A stretch of 64,000 bases of DNA from Corallincola platygyrae (GTDB taxonomy: Bacteria; Pseudomonadota; Gammaproteobacteria; Enterobacterales; Neiellaceae): contig NZ_BAABLI010000005.1 of NCBI RefSeq assembly GCF_039544265.1, forward strand, positions 124,001 to 188,000, in the 5' to 3' direction. The number at the start of each line of letters is the position of its first letter. Within the stretch, counting starts at the first letter, position 1. Below the pieces are notes generated by a model. It did no database searches. It was not told where the DNA came from and was given only the letters and a program-made list of their open reading frames with translations. This document shows, piece after piece, positions 7,781 through 16,011 of the stretch. Both the position numbers and the translations under genes were made by a program.

Positions 7781-9028
7781 ATGGTCCATAGGCCGGCAAT
7801 GGATATGAAAGAAGACTCGGTGGGTGCTCGCGCAGGTGTGCAGCGCAGCCGAGAAGCTGAAACATCCACGGTAAGTGGTAACCGAGATAAGGATTGGGTA
7901 CCTCCAAAAGACCTGCACTGGTATAGAGAACACCGCTTTTTGCGTTGGATTCTTGCTGGTGCAGATCCCATCACCGTCCAAGAAGTTCTGGCCCGTATCG
8001 CGGCCTCAGATAACCCCAGAAGCTACGAACAGCTGCTTGATACCGTTGAAGGCTACCGCTCAGGTAACTGGGTCTATGAATGGAGCCAGGAAGCGGCCAA
8101 GTGCAGGGCTGAAGCAAAAGAACTTGAAGATGTCAGCCATCAGGATGCACGTGATGCACTGTTGCGGGCCTCGCTCTACTACACGATTGCCAGCTATCCC
8201 CACCTCCGTGATGACCACCTTGCTCTGGAAGCAAGAGTAAAAGCGAATCAAACCTACCGCTCAGCAGGCCGCTGGTTTGCATGCCCATTGCGCATACTCG
8301 AAGTGCCGTATAAAGGCCATAAAATCATAGGTAGCCTGCATCTGCCTCACGATGACTTTCCGCCGCCCGTGGTGATGGTATGTGGTGGGGGAGATGTCTT
8401 ACAGAGTGGCTTCTTCCACCTGTTCGACAAAGTACTGCGACCGGCGGGTTTTGCCATGCTGACGGTCGATATGCCTGGGGTTGGTCACAGCGAGCGCTGG
8501 CCTATTAATGAAGATGTGTCCCGCTTGCACCAGGAAGTGTTGGAGTATCTGCCTAATTGCCCTTGGGTAGACGATAAACGTGTCGCCATGATCGGTATGC
8601 GTATGGGGGGCAATATTGCTACCCGGCTGGGATACCTCAGGCCTAACCTATTGCGTGCCGTCGTAAACATCGGTGGTCCCTTGCATCAGGTCTTCGTTAA
8701 TGGTGACTTCACGTCAAAGATATCACCCATGCTCAAAGATCAGATTGCTTCACGGCTCTACTCTGATGCCACTGAGATGAAGAACTTTGCCGTGAAAGCG
8801 CAAACGTTTTCCTTGGTTCGGCAGGGGATTTTGTCGCGCAGGAGTCGCATCCCAATGTTAGCTGTTGGGATGGAAGGTGATGAGCAGTTTCCTGAGTCTG
8901 ATATCAAACTGATGGTTCACGCTTCGCCAAATGGTGAACGCATTCGCGTCGAACGTGCCGATATGATCCATAGTATGGAGAATGCATTCTCGCAGAGCGT
9001 GGACTGGCTTAAGGCTCATATGAAGTAA
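7781..9028 (+). CDS. frsA: Esterase FrsA (YafA-like alpha/beta hydrolase)
   Basis: Alpha/beta-hydrolase of the FrsA family (fermentation/respiration switch protein in enterobacteria). From the chosen ATG it has 415 residues, like E. coli FrsA (414). Family blocks are visible: DTVEGYRSGNWVYEW, ASYPHLRDD, PPVVMVCGGGDVLQS, MLTVDMPGVGHSE and MIGMRMGGNIATRLGY. In the last block the usual nucleophile-elbow Ser is Met, as FrsA proteins often lack a clear GxSxG. The frame stays open to 7703 inside gpt; ATG 7781 is preferred because GGAGG lies 11 bases ahead. gpt-frsA adjacency is conserved in enterics and vibrios. The 3' end overlaps the convergent GGDEF gene by 20 bases. Confidence 0.9.
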   Translation: MVHRPAMDMKEDSVGARAGVQRSREAETSTVSGNRDKDWVPPKDLHWYREHRFLRWILAGADPITVQEVLARIAASDNPRSYEQLLDTVEGYRSGNWVYEWSQEAAKCRAEAKELEDVSHQDARDALLRASLYYTIASYPHLRDDHLALEARVKANQTYRSAGRWFACPLRILEVPYKGHKIIGSLHLPHDDFPPPVVMVCGGGDVLQSGFFHLFDKVLRPAGFAMLTVDMPGVGHSERWPINEDVSRLHQEVLEYLPNCPWVDDKRVAMIGMRMGGNIATRLGYLRPNLLRAVVNIGGPLHQVFVNGDFTSKISPMLKDQIASRLYSDATEMKNFAVKAQTFSLVRQGILSRRSRIPMLAVGMEGDEQFPESDIKLMVHASPNGERIRVERADMIHSMENAFSQSVDWLKAHMK

Positions 9029-10505
9029 CGGAGACTCGATTGCCACCCTGCTTCTTGGCTTTTTGAAGGGTGGTGTTTGCCTGAGACAGCAGTTTCTCAA
9101 TCACACACGGGCCCTGTGGAACTGCGGGTACGCAGCCAACGCTGATGGTTAATACCTTGTGTTCAGAATCAACATTAGCAATTTGCAGCTGGATGATCGC
9201 TTGAATCAGTTTTTCACCGACCACCTGAGCCCCAGGCTTGTCTGTATCGGTTAAAACAATGGCGAAAGTTGCACCACTGAGCCTGGCAACTAAGTCTGTC
9301 GCTCGATGCAAATTTCCTTCCAAGGTTCTTGCTACCTCTTTGAGTGCAGTATCGCCCATGGCAACACCATAGCGCTCGTTGAAACTCTTAAACATGTCTA
9401 AGTCGCACACACCAAAACAAAGGTTGGTGCCAAGCTGACTGGCTCTTGCCCACTCCTGGGCCAAAAACTCTTCTAACCTTTGTCGATTGGCCAAGCCGGT
9501 TAAGGTGTCTGTTTTGCTCAGTAACTCGACCTGGTGGGACAGCTTTAACAACTTGTTGTCTTGCAGCTGAATATGAGCCAAAAACTGGTTGCACTCCCTG
9601 ACCAGCCCAAAGCTGTTGCCATTGAGTGTGACTGGGTGGTGATAGTCCGATTCCAGGTTACGCTGCTGCAGTGCCTGCTTGAGGGACTTCACTGGCGTAA
9701 TAAACTGGCGGTGTACTAACACGGCCAGCAGAGTCAGGGCTAACACCCAACCAACTAGAAGCATAAGCTGAGCATTACCCAACCCCAGAGGGGGACTGGT
9801 TTCTGCTTTTACCTCCCAAAGCATAAGTGGGTTGCCATCAATATCATTAATCACCCAGCGCAACATACCAGAGGCTCGGACGGGTGAGCGTTGTTGATAA
9901 GGCTCCAGTGCCGCTGCGGCTCTGCGTAAGTTGGCTTGTGTATTTTTGTCGTGAAGCCAGATGACACGGGCGTTCTCCCCCTGCTCAGATTCCCACACGT
10001 CTATTCTTGTTGCAGTCCAGAGTTGTAGAGCAATCGCGCGGTAACCTGTCGCTGTGTGGGTATCGACGATCATCGCCGGGCCCGAAGGAGTATTAAACCA
10101 GCTTAGAGCGCTGTTTTTTTCACTATCTAAGCCATTCAGTAGCTGGCTTAGCAATAGCGTTAATCTGTCCTCTGTGATCCTGTTTCCCGAGTTTGGATCT
10201 ATGCCCCAGGCCGCCACCAGCTTCTGGTCGGCATCCAATAACCAAGCAACGTTGTACCAGCGTGAGGCGTTATTATTTGGGGCTGACAAATCATCTGGGG
10301 TTAGGCGCTTGGCTTTTTCTGTAAGCAGAGAATGTTCTGCATTGAGTAATAGCCGATAGCGCTCGAGCTGGGCGCGGTCCAACTGGTCTGTTGCACTGAT
10401 TTGAGCGGGCTGAAACCAGAGCACTCTCACTGACAAGAGAGTCAGTAATCCTAGTGAGAATGCCAGTACAAACAGGCCGATTAGCCTAACGGTTATCTTG
10501 GTCAT
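9009..10505 (-). CDS. Membrane GGDEF-domain protein with degenerate active site
   Basis: Protein of 498 residues. Membrane segment about 7-29, an extracytoplasmic sensor region about 30-243, a second membrane segment about 246-265, a short linker, then a GGDEF domain about 325-495. The domain is recognisable from LSKTDTLTGLANRQRLEEFL and CDLDMFKSFNERYG, which keeps the metal-binding Asp. The signature GGDEF is replaced by SGATF (410-414), so diguanylate cyclase activity is very unlikely. The allosteric I-site RxxD survives as RATD (401-404), exactly five residues upstream. I infer a c-di-GMP- or GTP-binding sensor rather than an enzyme. It stands alone, convergent with frsA. Confidence 0.85.
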   Translation of the reverse strand: MTKITVRLIGLFVLAFSLGLLTLLSVRVLWFQPAQISATDQLDRAQLERYRLLLNAEHSLLTEKAKRLTPDDLSAPNNNASRWYNVAWLLDADQKLVAAWGIDPNSGNRITEDRLTLLLSQLLNGLDSEKNSALSWFNTPSGPAMIVDTHTATGYRAIALQLWTATRIDVWESEQGENARVIWLHDKNTQANLRRAAAALEPYQQRSPVRASGMLRWVINDIDGNPLMLWEVKAETSPPLGLGNAQLMLLVGWVLALTLLAVLVHRQFITPVKSLKQALQQRNLESDYHHPVTLNGNSFGLVRECNQFLAHIQLQDNKLLKLSHQVELLSKTDTLTGLANRQRLEEFLAQEWARASQLGTNLCFGVCDLDMFKSFNERYGVAMGDTALKEVARTLEGNLHRATDLVARLSGATFAIVLTDTDKPGAQVVGEKLIQAIIQLQIANVDSEHKVLTISVGCVPAVPQGPCVIEKLLSQANTTLQKAKKQGGNRVSVTSYEP

Positions 10506-10678
10506 GGATTAAATCCAATTAGGTTACTGCTTAACTATAGCGTCTTAATTAATTTCTTGAACTAAAACGTGCACTTAGCGACTTTCAATCGCGCTGGTTT
10601 GATGCGCATGCCTCGTTTTTGGGCGCAAACAGTGTGCGGTTCGCACAGATTCAAGTCAGGTCGTTAGGATTTTCGTTA

Positions 10679-10696
10679 GTGTCATACCAGTGTCAT
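10679..10696 (+). promoter_or_regulatory. Possible PhoB box upstream of the Sel1 gene
   Basis: Direct repeat GTGTCAT-ACCA-GTGTCAT with an 11-base period, the architecture of a Pho box (consensus CTGTCAT-N4-CTGTCAT). It is 84 bases upstream of the start codon. A second direct repeat, TCGTTAG (10661-10667 and 10673-10679, period 12), abuts it. Visual match only. Confidence 0.45.
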
Positions 10697-10779
10697 CCGG
10701 CTTTTTTAGCCTTGGCTCGTTTATTGCTGTCAGTAAATTTTACACTTCTGTTTGGAAAGGACAAATAAGCGAGGATTGC

Positions 10780-11427
10780 ATGAAGTATTGTCTTAGTATT
10801 CGTCACGTTAGTGTTTTCTTAGTATCTCTATTTTTTCTATCAATTACGGCGGTGAATGCTGCCGATCATCAAGCCCTTGATGGGTACCAGCTGCCGGATC
10901 TATCTAACTGGTGTAGCTTGCGCCAAAAGGAGTTGAGCTGTGCTTCGATCCATGAACAGCTTGCTCTGCAGGGGATCTCGGGTTCGGCTTTTTGGATGGG
11001 TAAAGTCAGCGCCGAAGGGGCTTTTGGCGAAGGCGACTTCAAAACGGCTGCACATTGGTACAGCGTCGCAGCAGAAGATGATCACCCTAAAGCGATCGGA
11101 GAGTTGGCGCTGCTCTATTACCACGGTGCTGGGGTAGAAAAAGATTATCAGCTGGCGGCAGAGTTGCTGCGAAGAAGTGCGGATCGTGGCGAAGTAGAGG
11201 CATTGTGGCACTTGGGGCGTATGTACCATTTTGGTCGGGGTGTGCCGCAAGACCATGCTCAGGCGTTTGACTATTTTAAGCAGGCCGCTGAGAAGGGATC
11301 TGCCGCGGCAGCACATACACTTAGCTTCTATTATCAAAACGGCATCGGCATCGAAGTCGATAAAAAGTCAGCCATGTACTGGCGGTATCGCGCCATGTTT
11401 ACTCAGCAAAATCCAACCTTTGGTTAA
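10780..11427 (+). CDS. Exported Sel1-repeat (TPR-like) protein
   Basis: Protein of 215 residues from the ATG that creates a signal peptide (CLSIRHVSVFLVSLFFLSIT, cleavage likely after VNA near residue 27). The frame extends 30 codons upstream to 10690, but GCGAGG precedes 10780 and only this start gives a sensible export signal. The body holds three to four Sel1 repeats of about 36 residues, seen as AAHWYSVAAEDDHPKAIGEL, YYHGAGVEKDYQLAAELLRR, MYHFGRGVPQDHAQAFDYFK and SFYYQNGIGIEVDKKSAMYW. Such proteins usually serve as periplasmic interaction scaffolds; the partner is unknown. A Pho-box-like repeat upstream suggests phosphate control. Confidence 0.85.
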   Translation: MKYCLSIRHVSVFLVSLFFLSITAVNAADHQALDGYQLPDLSNWCSLRQKELSCASIHEQLALQGISGSAFWMGKVSAEGAFGEGDFKTAAHWYSVAAEDDHPKAIGELALLYYHGAGVEKDYQLAAELLRRSADRGEVEALWHLGRMYHFGRGVPQDHAQAFDYFKQAAEKGSAAAAHTLSFYYQNGIGIEVDKKSAMYWRYRAMFTQQNPTFG

Positions 11428-11435
11428 AACTTCCT

Positions 11436-11527
11436 CCGTTCCTGCTATTGCCAGCCAAGGGTGACTCGCAGTATCCTGCGGAGTCCCTCTTCGGTAAAGA
11501 AGGCTTTACAGTTAATAGCAGGAACGG
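11436..11527 (+). promoter_or_regulatory. Candidate structured RNA leader sequestering the proB start
   Basis: CCGTTCCTGCTATT (11436-11449) is perfectly complementary to AATAGCAGGAACGG (11514-11527), which ends at the base before the proB ATG and contains its AGGA ribosome site. Within this 14-bp closing stem are two further hairpins. The first pairs GACTCGCAG (11463-11471) with CTGCGGAGTC (11476-11485), nine pairs with one bulged G and loop TATC. The second pairs GTAAAG (11494-11499) with CTTTAC (11504-11509), loop AAGG. Together they form a 92-nt three-way junction. It has no U-run, so it is not a terminator; translational control of proB is the natural reading. I do not recognise it as a known riboswitch class. 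Confidence 0.6.
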
Positions 11528-12646
11528 ATGGTCGAAATCTCCTCAAAATACCCTAGGGTAGTTGTCAAGCTCGGCACCAGTGTGTTAACGGGCGGCAGTC
11601 TGGCGTTAGACCGTGCGCACATGGTCGAATTAGTCAGGCAGATCGCTCACCTGCACAAATCTGGGTGTGATGTAGTGCTGGTCTCATCGGGAGCCATCGC
11701 CGCCGGGCGTGAGCACCTGGGGTTCCCAACCTTAGGCAATAACGTTGCTGCTAAACAGATGCTTGCAGCTGTGGGTCAAAGTCAGCTAATTCAGTCGTGG
11801 GAGCAGTTGTTCAACATCTATGGCTTGCATGTCGGCCAGATCCTGCTGACCCGCGCTGATCTTGAGGATCGAGAGCGATTCCTAAACGCTCAGGACACAC
11901 TAAAGACCCTGCTTAAACATCGCATTGTTCCAGTTATCAATGAAAACGATGCGGTGGCGACGGCTGAAATAAAGGTTGGGGACAACGATAACCTTTCCGC
12001 TTTAGCTGCGATTCTAGCAGACGCCGACCTTTTACTCTTGCTAACGGATCAGCCAGGCCTGTTTACGGCAGATCCCAGAAGTAACCCTGATGCCAAGTTG
12101 ATTCGCGAGGTCGAGACGATCGATGAGACGCTGCGAAGCATTGCGGGCGATAGTGTGTCGGGTTTAGGGACTGGAGGCATGGCCACGAAACTGCAAGCCG
12201 CGGATGTCGCCAGACGTGCCGGAATCGAAGTGGTGATCGCTGCTGGGCATCATCCAGAAGTTATTGTGGGGGCAAGCCAGGGCGAGTCAGTTGGTACGCG
12301 CTTTTTAGCTCACCCAACACCGCTTGAGGCACGTAAACAATGGCTATTTGCTGGTCCCAAGAGCAGTGGGCGTTTAACGCTGGATGCCGGTGCGGTAAAA
12401 GCGATATGTGAAAAAGGCTCTAGTTTGCTGCCAGCAGGCATTATGTCGCTGGACGGCAAATTTGCACGGGGCACCTTGGTCACCATGTGTGATGAGCAGG
12501 GGGCTGAGGTCGCTCGTGGAATTAGCCGTTACGGTGAGGGCGATCTTCGCCAGATTATCGGCTGCCACTCAGAACAAATTTGTGAACGATTACAGGTACA
12601 TTACGGCCCAGTTATTGTCCATCGTGACGATCTGGTGCTGGTTTAA
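11528..12646 (+). CDS. proB: Glutamate 5-kinase
   Basis: First enzyme of proline biosynthesis; phosphorylates L-glutamate to gamma-glutamyl phosphate. The protein has 372 residues, close to E. coli ProB (367). The amino-acid kinase domain occupies about 1-260, with VVKLGTSVLTGG, VSSGAIAAGREHLG, INENDAVATAEIKVGDNDNLSA and GTGGMATKLQAADVARRAG. A C-terminal PUA domain runs from about 280, as in feedback-regulated bacterial enzymes. proA follows after 14 bases. The start codon lies at the foot of the RNA structure described at 11436-11527. Confidence 0.96.
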   Translation: MVEISSKYPRVVVKLGTSVLTGGSLALDRAHMVELVRQIAHLHKSGCDVVLVSSGAIAAGREHLGFPTLGNNVAAKQMLAAVGQSQLIQSWEQLFNIYGLHVGQILLTRADLEDRERFLNAQDTLKTLLKHRIVPVINENDAVATAEIKVGDNDNLSALAAILADADLLLLLTDQPGLFTADPRSNPDAKLIREVETIDETLRSIAGDSVSGLGTGGMATKLQAADVARRAGIEVVIAAGHHPEVIVGASQGESVGTRFLAHPTPLEARKQWLFAGPKSSGRLTLDAGAVKAICEKGSSLLPAGIMSLDGKFARGTLVTMCDEQGAEVARGISRYGEGDLRQIIGCHSEQICERLQVHYGPVIVHRDDLVLV

Positions 12647-12660
12647 TTGCAGAGGATGCG

Positions 12661-13920
12661 ATGAGCGAATTGCAACAATTGGGTCAGCAGGCAAAAGTCG
12701 CCAGCTACCAACTGGCTACGGCCAAAACTGAATCTAAAAACAAGGCGCTGTTGGCTATTGCCGATGGCCTGAAGACTCGTCAGGAAGAGATCCTGGCTGC
12801 AAACAAACAAGATATTGATGCCGGCAGAGCCAATGGTCTGACCGAAGCGCTGCTGGACCGTCTGTTGTTAGACGAGTCACGTTTGGCAGCCATAGCTGCA
12901 GATGTTCGCAGTGTTGTCGAGTTGCCTGATCCAGTAGGAGAAGTTCTGGAAGGACGCTTACTGGAGAATGGTTTGCGTTTGAGCCGTCGACGCATCCCCG
13001 TAGGTGTGATGGGTGTTATTTACGAAGCGCGCCCAAATGTGACCATTGATGTCGCTGTGCTGGCATTGAAAACTGGCAATGCAGCTATCCTGCGCGGTGG
13101 TAAAGAGACCGTAAACTCGAACCTGGTTCTGACAAAGGTGATTCAGGATGCTCTGGCCGAAGTGGGTTTGCCGCAACATGCCGTGCAGTACATCGAAAAT
13201 CCTGATCGCGCTTTGGTGTCTGAACTGCTGCGTCTTGACCAGTATGTCGACATGATTATTCCTCGTGGCGGCGCGGGTCTGCACCGCCTGTGCAAAGAGC
13301 AGAGTACGATTCCTGTTATCACAGGCGGGATTGGCATCTGTCACCTGTTTGTTGATGCGAGTGCAGAGTTGGATCGCGTGGTAGACGTGGTTGAAAACGC
13401 AAAAGTTCAACGTCCAAGCGTTTGTAATGCGCTTGATACCCTGTTGGTACATGAGGCGGTGGCGGCTGAACTGTTGCCGAAAGTGGCTGCACGTTTGGCT
13501 GAGTCTGGCGTTGAATTACGCGCTTGCGATAAGAGCCTGCCCGTTCTGGCAGATTGCGATGTGAATGCGGTACCGGCTGGACCTGAAGATTTTGACCAGG
13601 AATGGCTGGCGTTGATTTTGGGCGTGAAGGTGGTTTCCGGTCTTGATGAAGCTTTGATGCATATTCGTGAGCACAGCAGTGAGCACTCAGACGGTATTCT
13701 CACCAATGACATGGCGAATGCAACCGCCTTTGTAAACAGCGTGACTTCTGCCGCTGTCTATGTAAATGCGTCTACGCGCTTTACCGACGGCAGCCAGTTT
13801 GGCCTCGGTGCTGAAGTGGCTGTGAGCACGCAAAAACTGCATGCCCGAGGCCCTATGGGGCTCAAAGAATTAACCACTTATAAGTGGGTGATTGAGGGTG
13901 ACTATACCGTTCGAGGCTAG
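12661..13920 (+). CDS. proA: Gamma-glutamyl phosphate reductase
   Basis: Second enzyme of proline biosynthesis; reduces gamma-glutamyl phosphate to glutamate semialdehyde with NADPH. The protein has 419 residues (E. coli 417). It belongs to the aldehyde dehydrogenase superfamily: the block RIPVGVMGVIYEARPNVT and the catalytic cysteine within KVQRPSVCNALDTLLVH are intact, and the C-terminal ARGPMGLKELTTYKW is typical. GAGG lies ahead of the ATG. It is co-transcribed with proB and followed by a strong terminator. Confidence 0.97.
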   Translation: MSELQQLGQQAKVASYQLATAKTESKNKALLAIADGLKTRQEEILAANKQDIDAGRANGLTEALLDRLLLDESRLAAIAADVRSVVELPDPVGEVLEGRLLENGLRLSRRRIPVGVMGVIYEARPNVTIDVAVLALKTGNAAILRGGKETVNSNLVLTKVIQDALAEVGLPQHAVQYIENPDRALVSELLRLDQYVDMIIPRGGAGLHRLCKEQSTIPVITGGIGICHLFVDASAELDRVVDVVENAKVQRPSVCNALDTLLVHEAVAAELLPKVAARLAESGVELRACDKSLPVLADCDVNAVPAGPEDFDQEWLALILGVKVVSGLDEALMHIREHSSEHSDGILTNDMANATAFVNSVTSAAVYVNASTRFTDGSQFGLGAEVAVSTQKLHARGPMGLKELTTYKWVIEGDYTVRG

Positions 13921-13937
13921 TTGCTTGTTGATATAAG

Positions 13938-13964
13938 AAAAGGCGCCATTGAGGCGCCTTTTTT
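13938..13964 (+). terminator. Intrinsic terminator after proBA
   Basis: AAAAGGCGCC (13938-13947), loop ATTGA, GGCGCCTTTTTT (13953-13964). Flanking A and T runs make it probably bidirectional, also serving the convergent ubiV. Confidence 0.93.
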
Positions 13965-13993
13965 GGTTTAAAGTAATACTCCGGCCATCAGTA

Positions 13994-14869
13994 TCAAAGC
14001 TGGTCCATACCGGCGACCTTGTGCCAGTAGCCGTTACACTCCTGCTTTGTCAGTGGTTCAAACGCTGGCGCCTCCAGCTGTTGCTTAAATGCAGTCACCA
14101 CGGGAGCGATATCCAGTTGTTCAGGGCTGATGCGGGCAATGTCGACAAACTCCGCCATGGTGGGCATCTCATTCTTGAGGTTGTAGCTCAAGCCTGATTG
14201 AGTTTCCAAGCCATTGAGCGTAAACAGACGTTCACCTTCCTGACTATCGACGCCGCGGCCTTGTGGGTAGTTGATACAGCATTTCTCACACTTATCTTTA
14301 GGTCTGTCTTCAGAACGAGCGGTAAAGCAGCGCGCTGAATAAGCCAGTGGCAAGTGGCCGTGGGCCTGAACTTCCACTTCGAACTGCTCCCTGATCCCTT
14401 CCTGTTTGGCTTCATCCAGTAGGGTGCGCAGCCACTCTGATGATAACTCGACGGGCATTACCCAACGGCTCATGCCCATGCTAAGTAATCGTTTTAGTGC
14501 GGAAAGGTTGTAGCAGTTGATTTGGCTACCTACCACGAACGGCAGTTTTCGCTCGTGCATCTGTTGCACCGCCGCCATATCATTGGCTTCAACCAACAGA
14601 TCGCCGTTATCACAGTATCGGCTAAGCTCTGATAACTCAGATGGCGCCGATATCAGGGCTAACGTCGACAGCACGATCTGTTTATCACTGTTATCTGCAA
14701 GTGATTTGGCCAGCTCAATCCAGTCTGGCGTTGTCAGTTCTCGGCGCTTGCTGCAGACAACTTCGCCGAGATAGATGATATCTGCATCAGAATTAATGGC
14801 ATTGTCATAAAACTCAGCAATATCTTGTTTTGGCCAAAAGTAACGGACCGGTCCCAATGAAATTTTCAC
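13994..14869 (-). CDS. ubiV: Ubiquinone biosynthesis protein UbiV (U32 family)
   Basis: Partner of UbiU in oxygen-independent hydroxylation of the ubiquinone ring; the UbiUV heterodimer carries [4Fe-4S] clusters. From the GTG at 14869 it has 291 residues, starting VKISLGPVRYFWPKQ as in YhbV. GAGGA lies 7 bases ahead of this GTG. An ATG further upstream (14965) would force a 32-residue extension inside ubiU and is rejected. The U32 core IIYLGEVVCSKRR, the YSARCFTARSEDRPKDKCEKCC segment supplying cluster cysteines, and the C-terminal CNGYWHK are present. It lies 13 bases downstream of ubiU. Confidence 0.93.
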   Translation of the reverse strand: MKISLGPVRYFWPKQDIAEFYDNAINSDADIIYLGEVVCSKRRELTTPDWIELAKSLADNSDKQIVLSTLALISAPSELSELSRYCDNGDLLVEANDMAAVQQMHERKLPFVVGSQINCYNLSALKRLLSMGMSRWVMPVELSSEWLRTLLDEAKQEGIREQFEVEVQAHGHLPLAYSARCFTARSEDRPKDKCEKCCINYPQGRGVDSQEGERLFTLNGLETQSGLSYNLKNEMPTMAEFVDIARISPEQLDIAPVVTAFKQQLEAPAFEPLTKQECNGYWHKVAGMDQL

Positions 14870-14882
14870 GTTGTTTTCCTCG

Positions 14883-15878
14883 TTACTGCCATGCTCTGTG
14901 ATACGGCCCCAAAGTGGTTTGGTAACCCTCTGCCAACTCGCCCAGCGCTTCCATGCTGCCAGCATCTGGTTTGTAGTCTTTGCCTTTTGCTTTTGCTTCG
15001 TCGATAGCCTGGCGCCAAGCCTGCGTTACTTGAGCTACATAAGCCGGGCTGCGCTGGCGTCCTTCAATTTTTACTGCAGAGATACCAGCTTCCAGCAGGT
15101 CTGGCAATAAAGCCAAAGTATTGAGGCTGGTGGGCTCTTCCAGTACATGGTATCTCTGATTGTCGACGTCGAAGCGCCCCTTACACAGGGTCGGGTAACC
15201 CGCATGTTCATCATCACCAAAACGATCTATGAGCACGTTATTGAGGCGCACATCCAGCTGGTTTTCCTTTGGCTCCCAGCGAACAAACTTCGCGGGTGAG
15301 CAGGCTCCAACCGTGTTAGGGCTTTCACCTGTCATATAGGAGCTGAGGTAGCAGCGCCCCTCAGACATGATGCATAAACTACCAAACGCGAAGACTTCGA
15401 GTTCCAGGTCCGTAGCACTCGCCAGTTGCTTCACCTGCTTTATCGATAACACACGAGGCAATACGACCCTTGTTACTCCAAACTGCTGCTCATACATGCG
15501 AATTGCGTCAGCGCTGGTGGCTGAGGCTTGCACTGACAGGTGGAGCTCTGCATCTGGATACTTATTGCTGGCATAGTCGAGTACGCCGATATCGGCAAGT
15601 ATCAGGGCGTCAACACCACTGCCAACGGCTGCATCGACGGCATACTGCCAGCGCTTCTCTGCCCCAGGATGGGCAAAGGTGTTGATGGCGATTTGTGCGC
15701 GCTTGCCATGCTGATGGGCGTATGCAATCCCTTGTTCTAATCGCTTTTCATTGAAGTTCAAGCCAGCGAAATGGCGAGCATTGGTATCATCTTTCAGCCC
15801 CAGATAAACAGCATCTGCGCCGTGATCAATTGCGGTCTTCAAAGCGGGCAGAGTGCCCGCAGGACAAAGCAGTTCCAT
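14883..15878 (-). CDS. ubiU: Ubiquinone biosynthesis protein UbiU (U32 family)
   Basis: With UbiV forms the anaerobic ring hydroxylase of ubiquinone synthesis (prephenate is the oxygen donor in the E. coli system). The protein has 331 residues, the same as YhbU. The N-terminus MELLCPAGTLPALKTAIDHG and GADAVYLGLKDDTNAR are U32 hallmarks. Cluster cysteines are seen in FGSLCIMSEGRCYLSSY, TVGACSPAK and PTLCKGRFD. It is first gene of the leftward ubiUV operon and is divergent from ubiT. With Na+-NQR and a hydrogenase in the same window this fits an organism that respires with and without oxygen. Confidence 0.95.
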   Translation of the reverse strand: MELLCPAGTLPALKTAIDHGADAVYLGLKDDTNARHFAGLNFNEKRLEQGIAYAHQHGKRAQIAINTFAHPGAEKRWQYAVDAAVGSGVDALILADIGVLDYASNKYPDAELHLSVQASATSADAIRMYEQQFGVTRVVLPRVLSIKQVKQLASATDLELEVFAFGSLCIMSEGRCYLSSYMTGESPNTVGACSPAKFVRWEPKENQLDVRLNNVLIDRFGDDEHAGYPTLCKGRFDVDNQRYHVLEEPTSLNTLALLPDLLEAGISAVKIEGRQRSPAYVAQVTQAWRQAIDEAKAKGKDYKPDAGSMEALGELAEGYQTTLGPYHRAWQ

Positions 15879-16011
15879 CTTTACTTCTCTAAGCCGAACA
15901 TGGAGATGGATTGTAAGGAGTGGGGGGTGACACAGGCTTGACCTGAGGCAGTTTTTGCTAGGCTAACGATGTTTATACTGCCGGACATTAATTAAAAGTA
16001 AGGGGAAATCG

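Noticed and set aside
11436..11527. Integron attC-like site or Sel1-gene terminator
   Set aside because: No core-site sequences of attC type and no T-run; the stem ends exactly at a start codon, which fits translational control better.
14870..14965. ATG start for ubiV inside ubiU
   Set aside because: The 32 extra residues are out-of-frame ubiU sequence; GTG 14869 has a good ribosome site and the family N-terminus.
15879..16011. FNR site between ubiU and ubiT
   Set aside because: Only a TTGAC half-site is present, with no matching second half, although FNR control would make biological sense.
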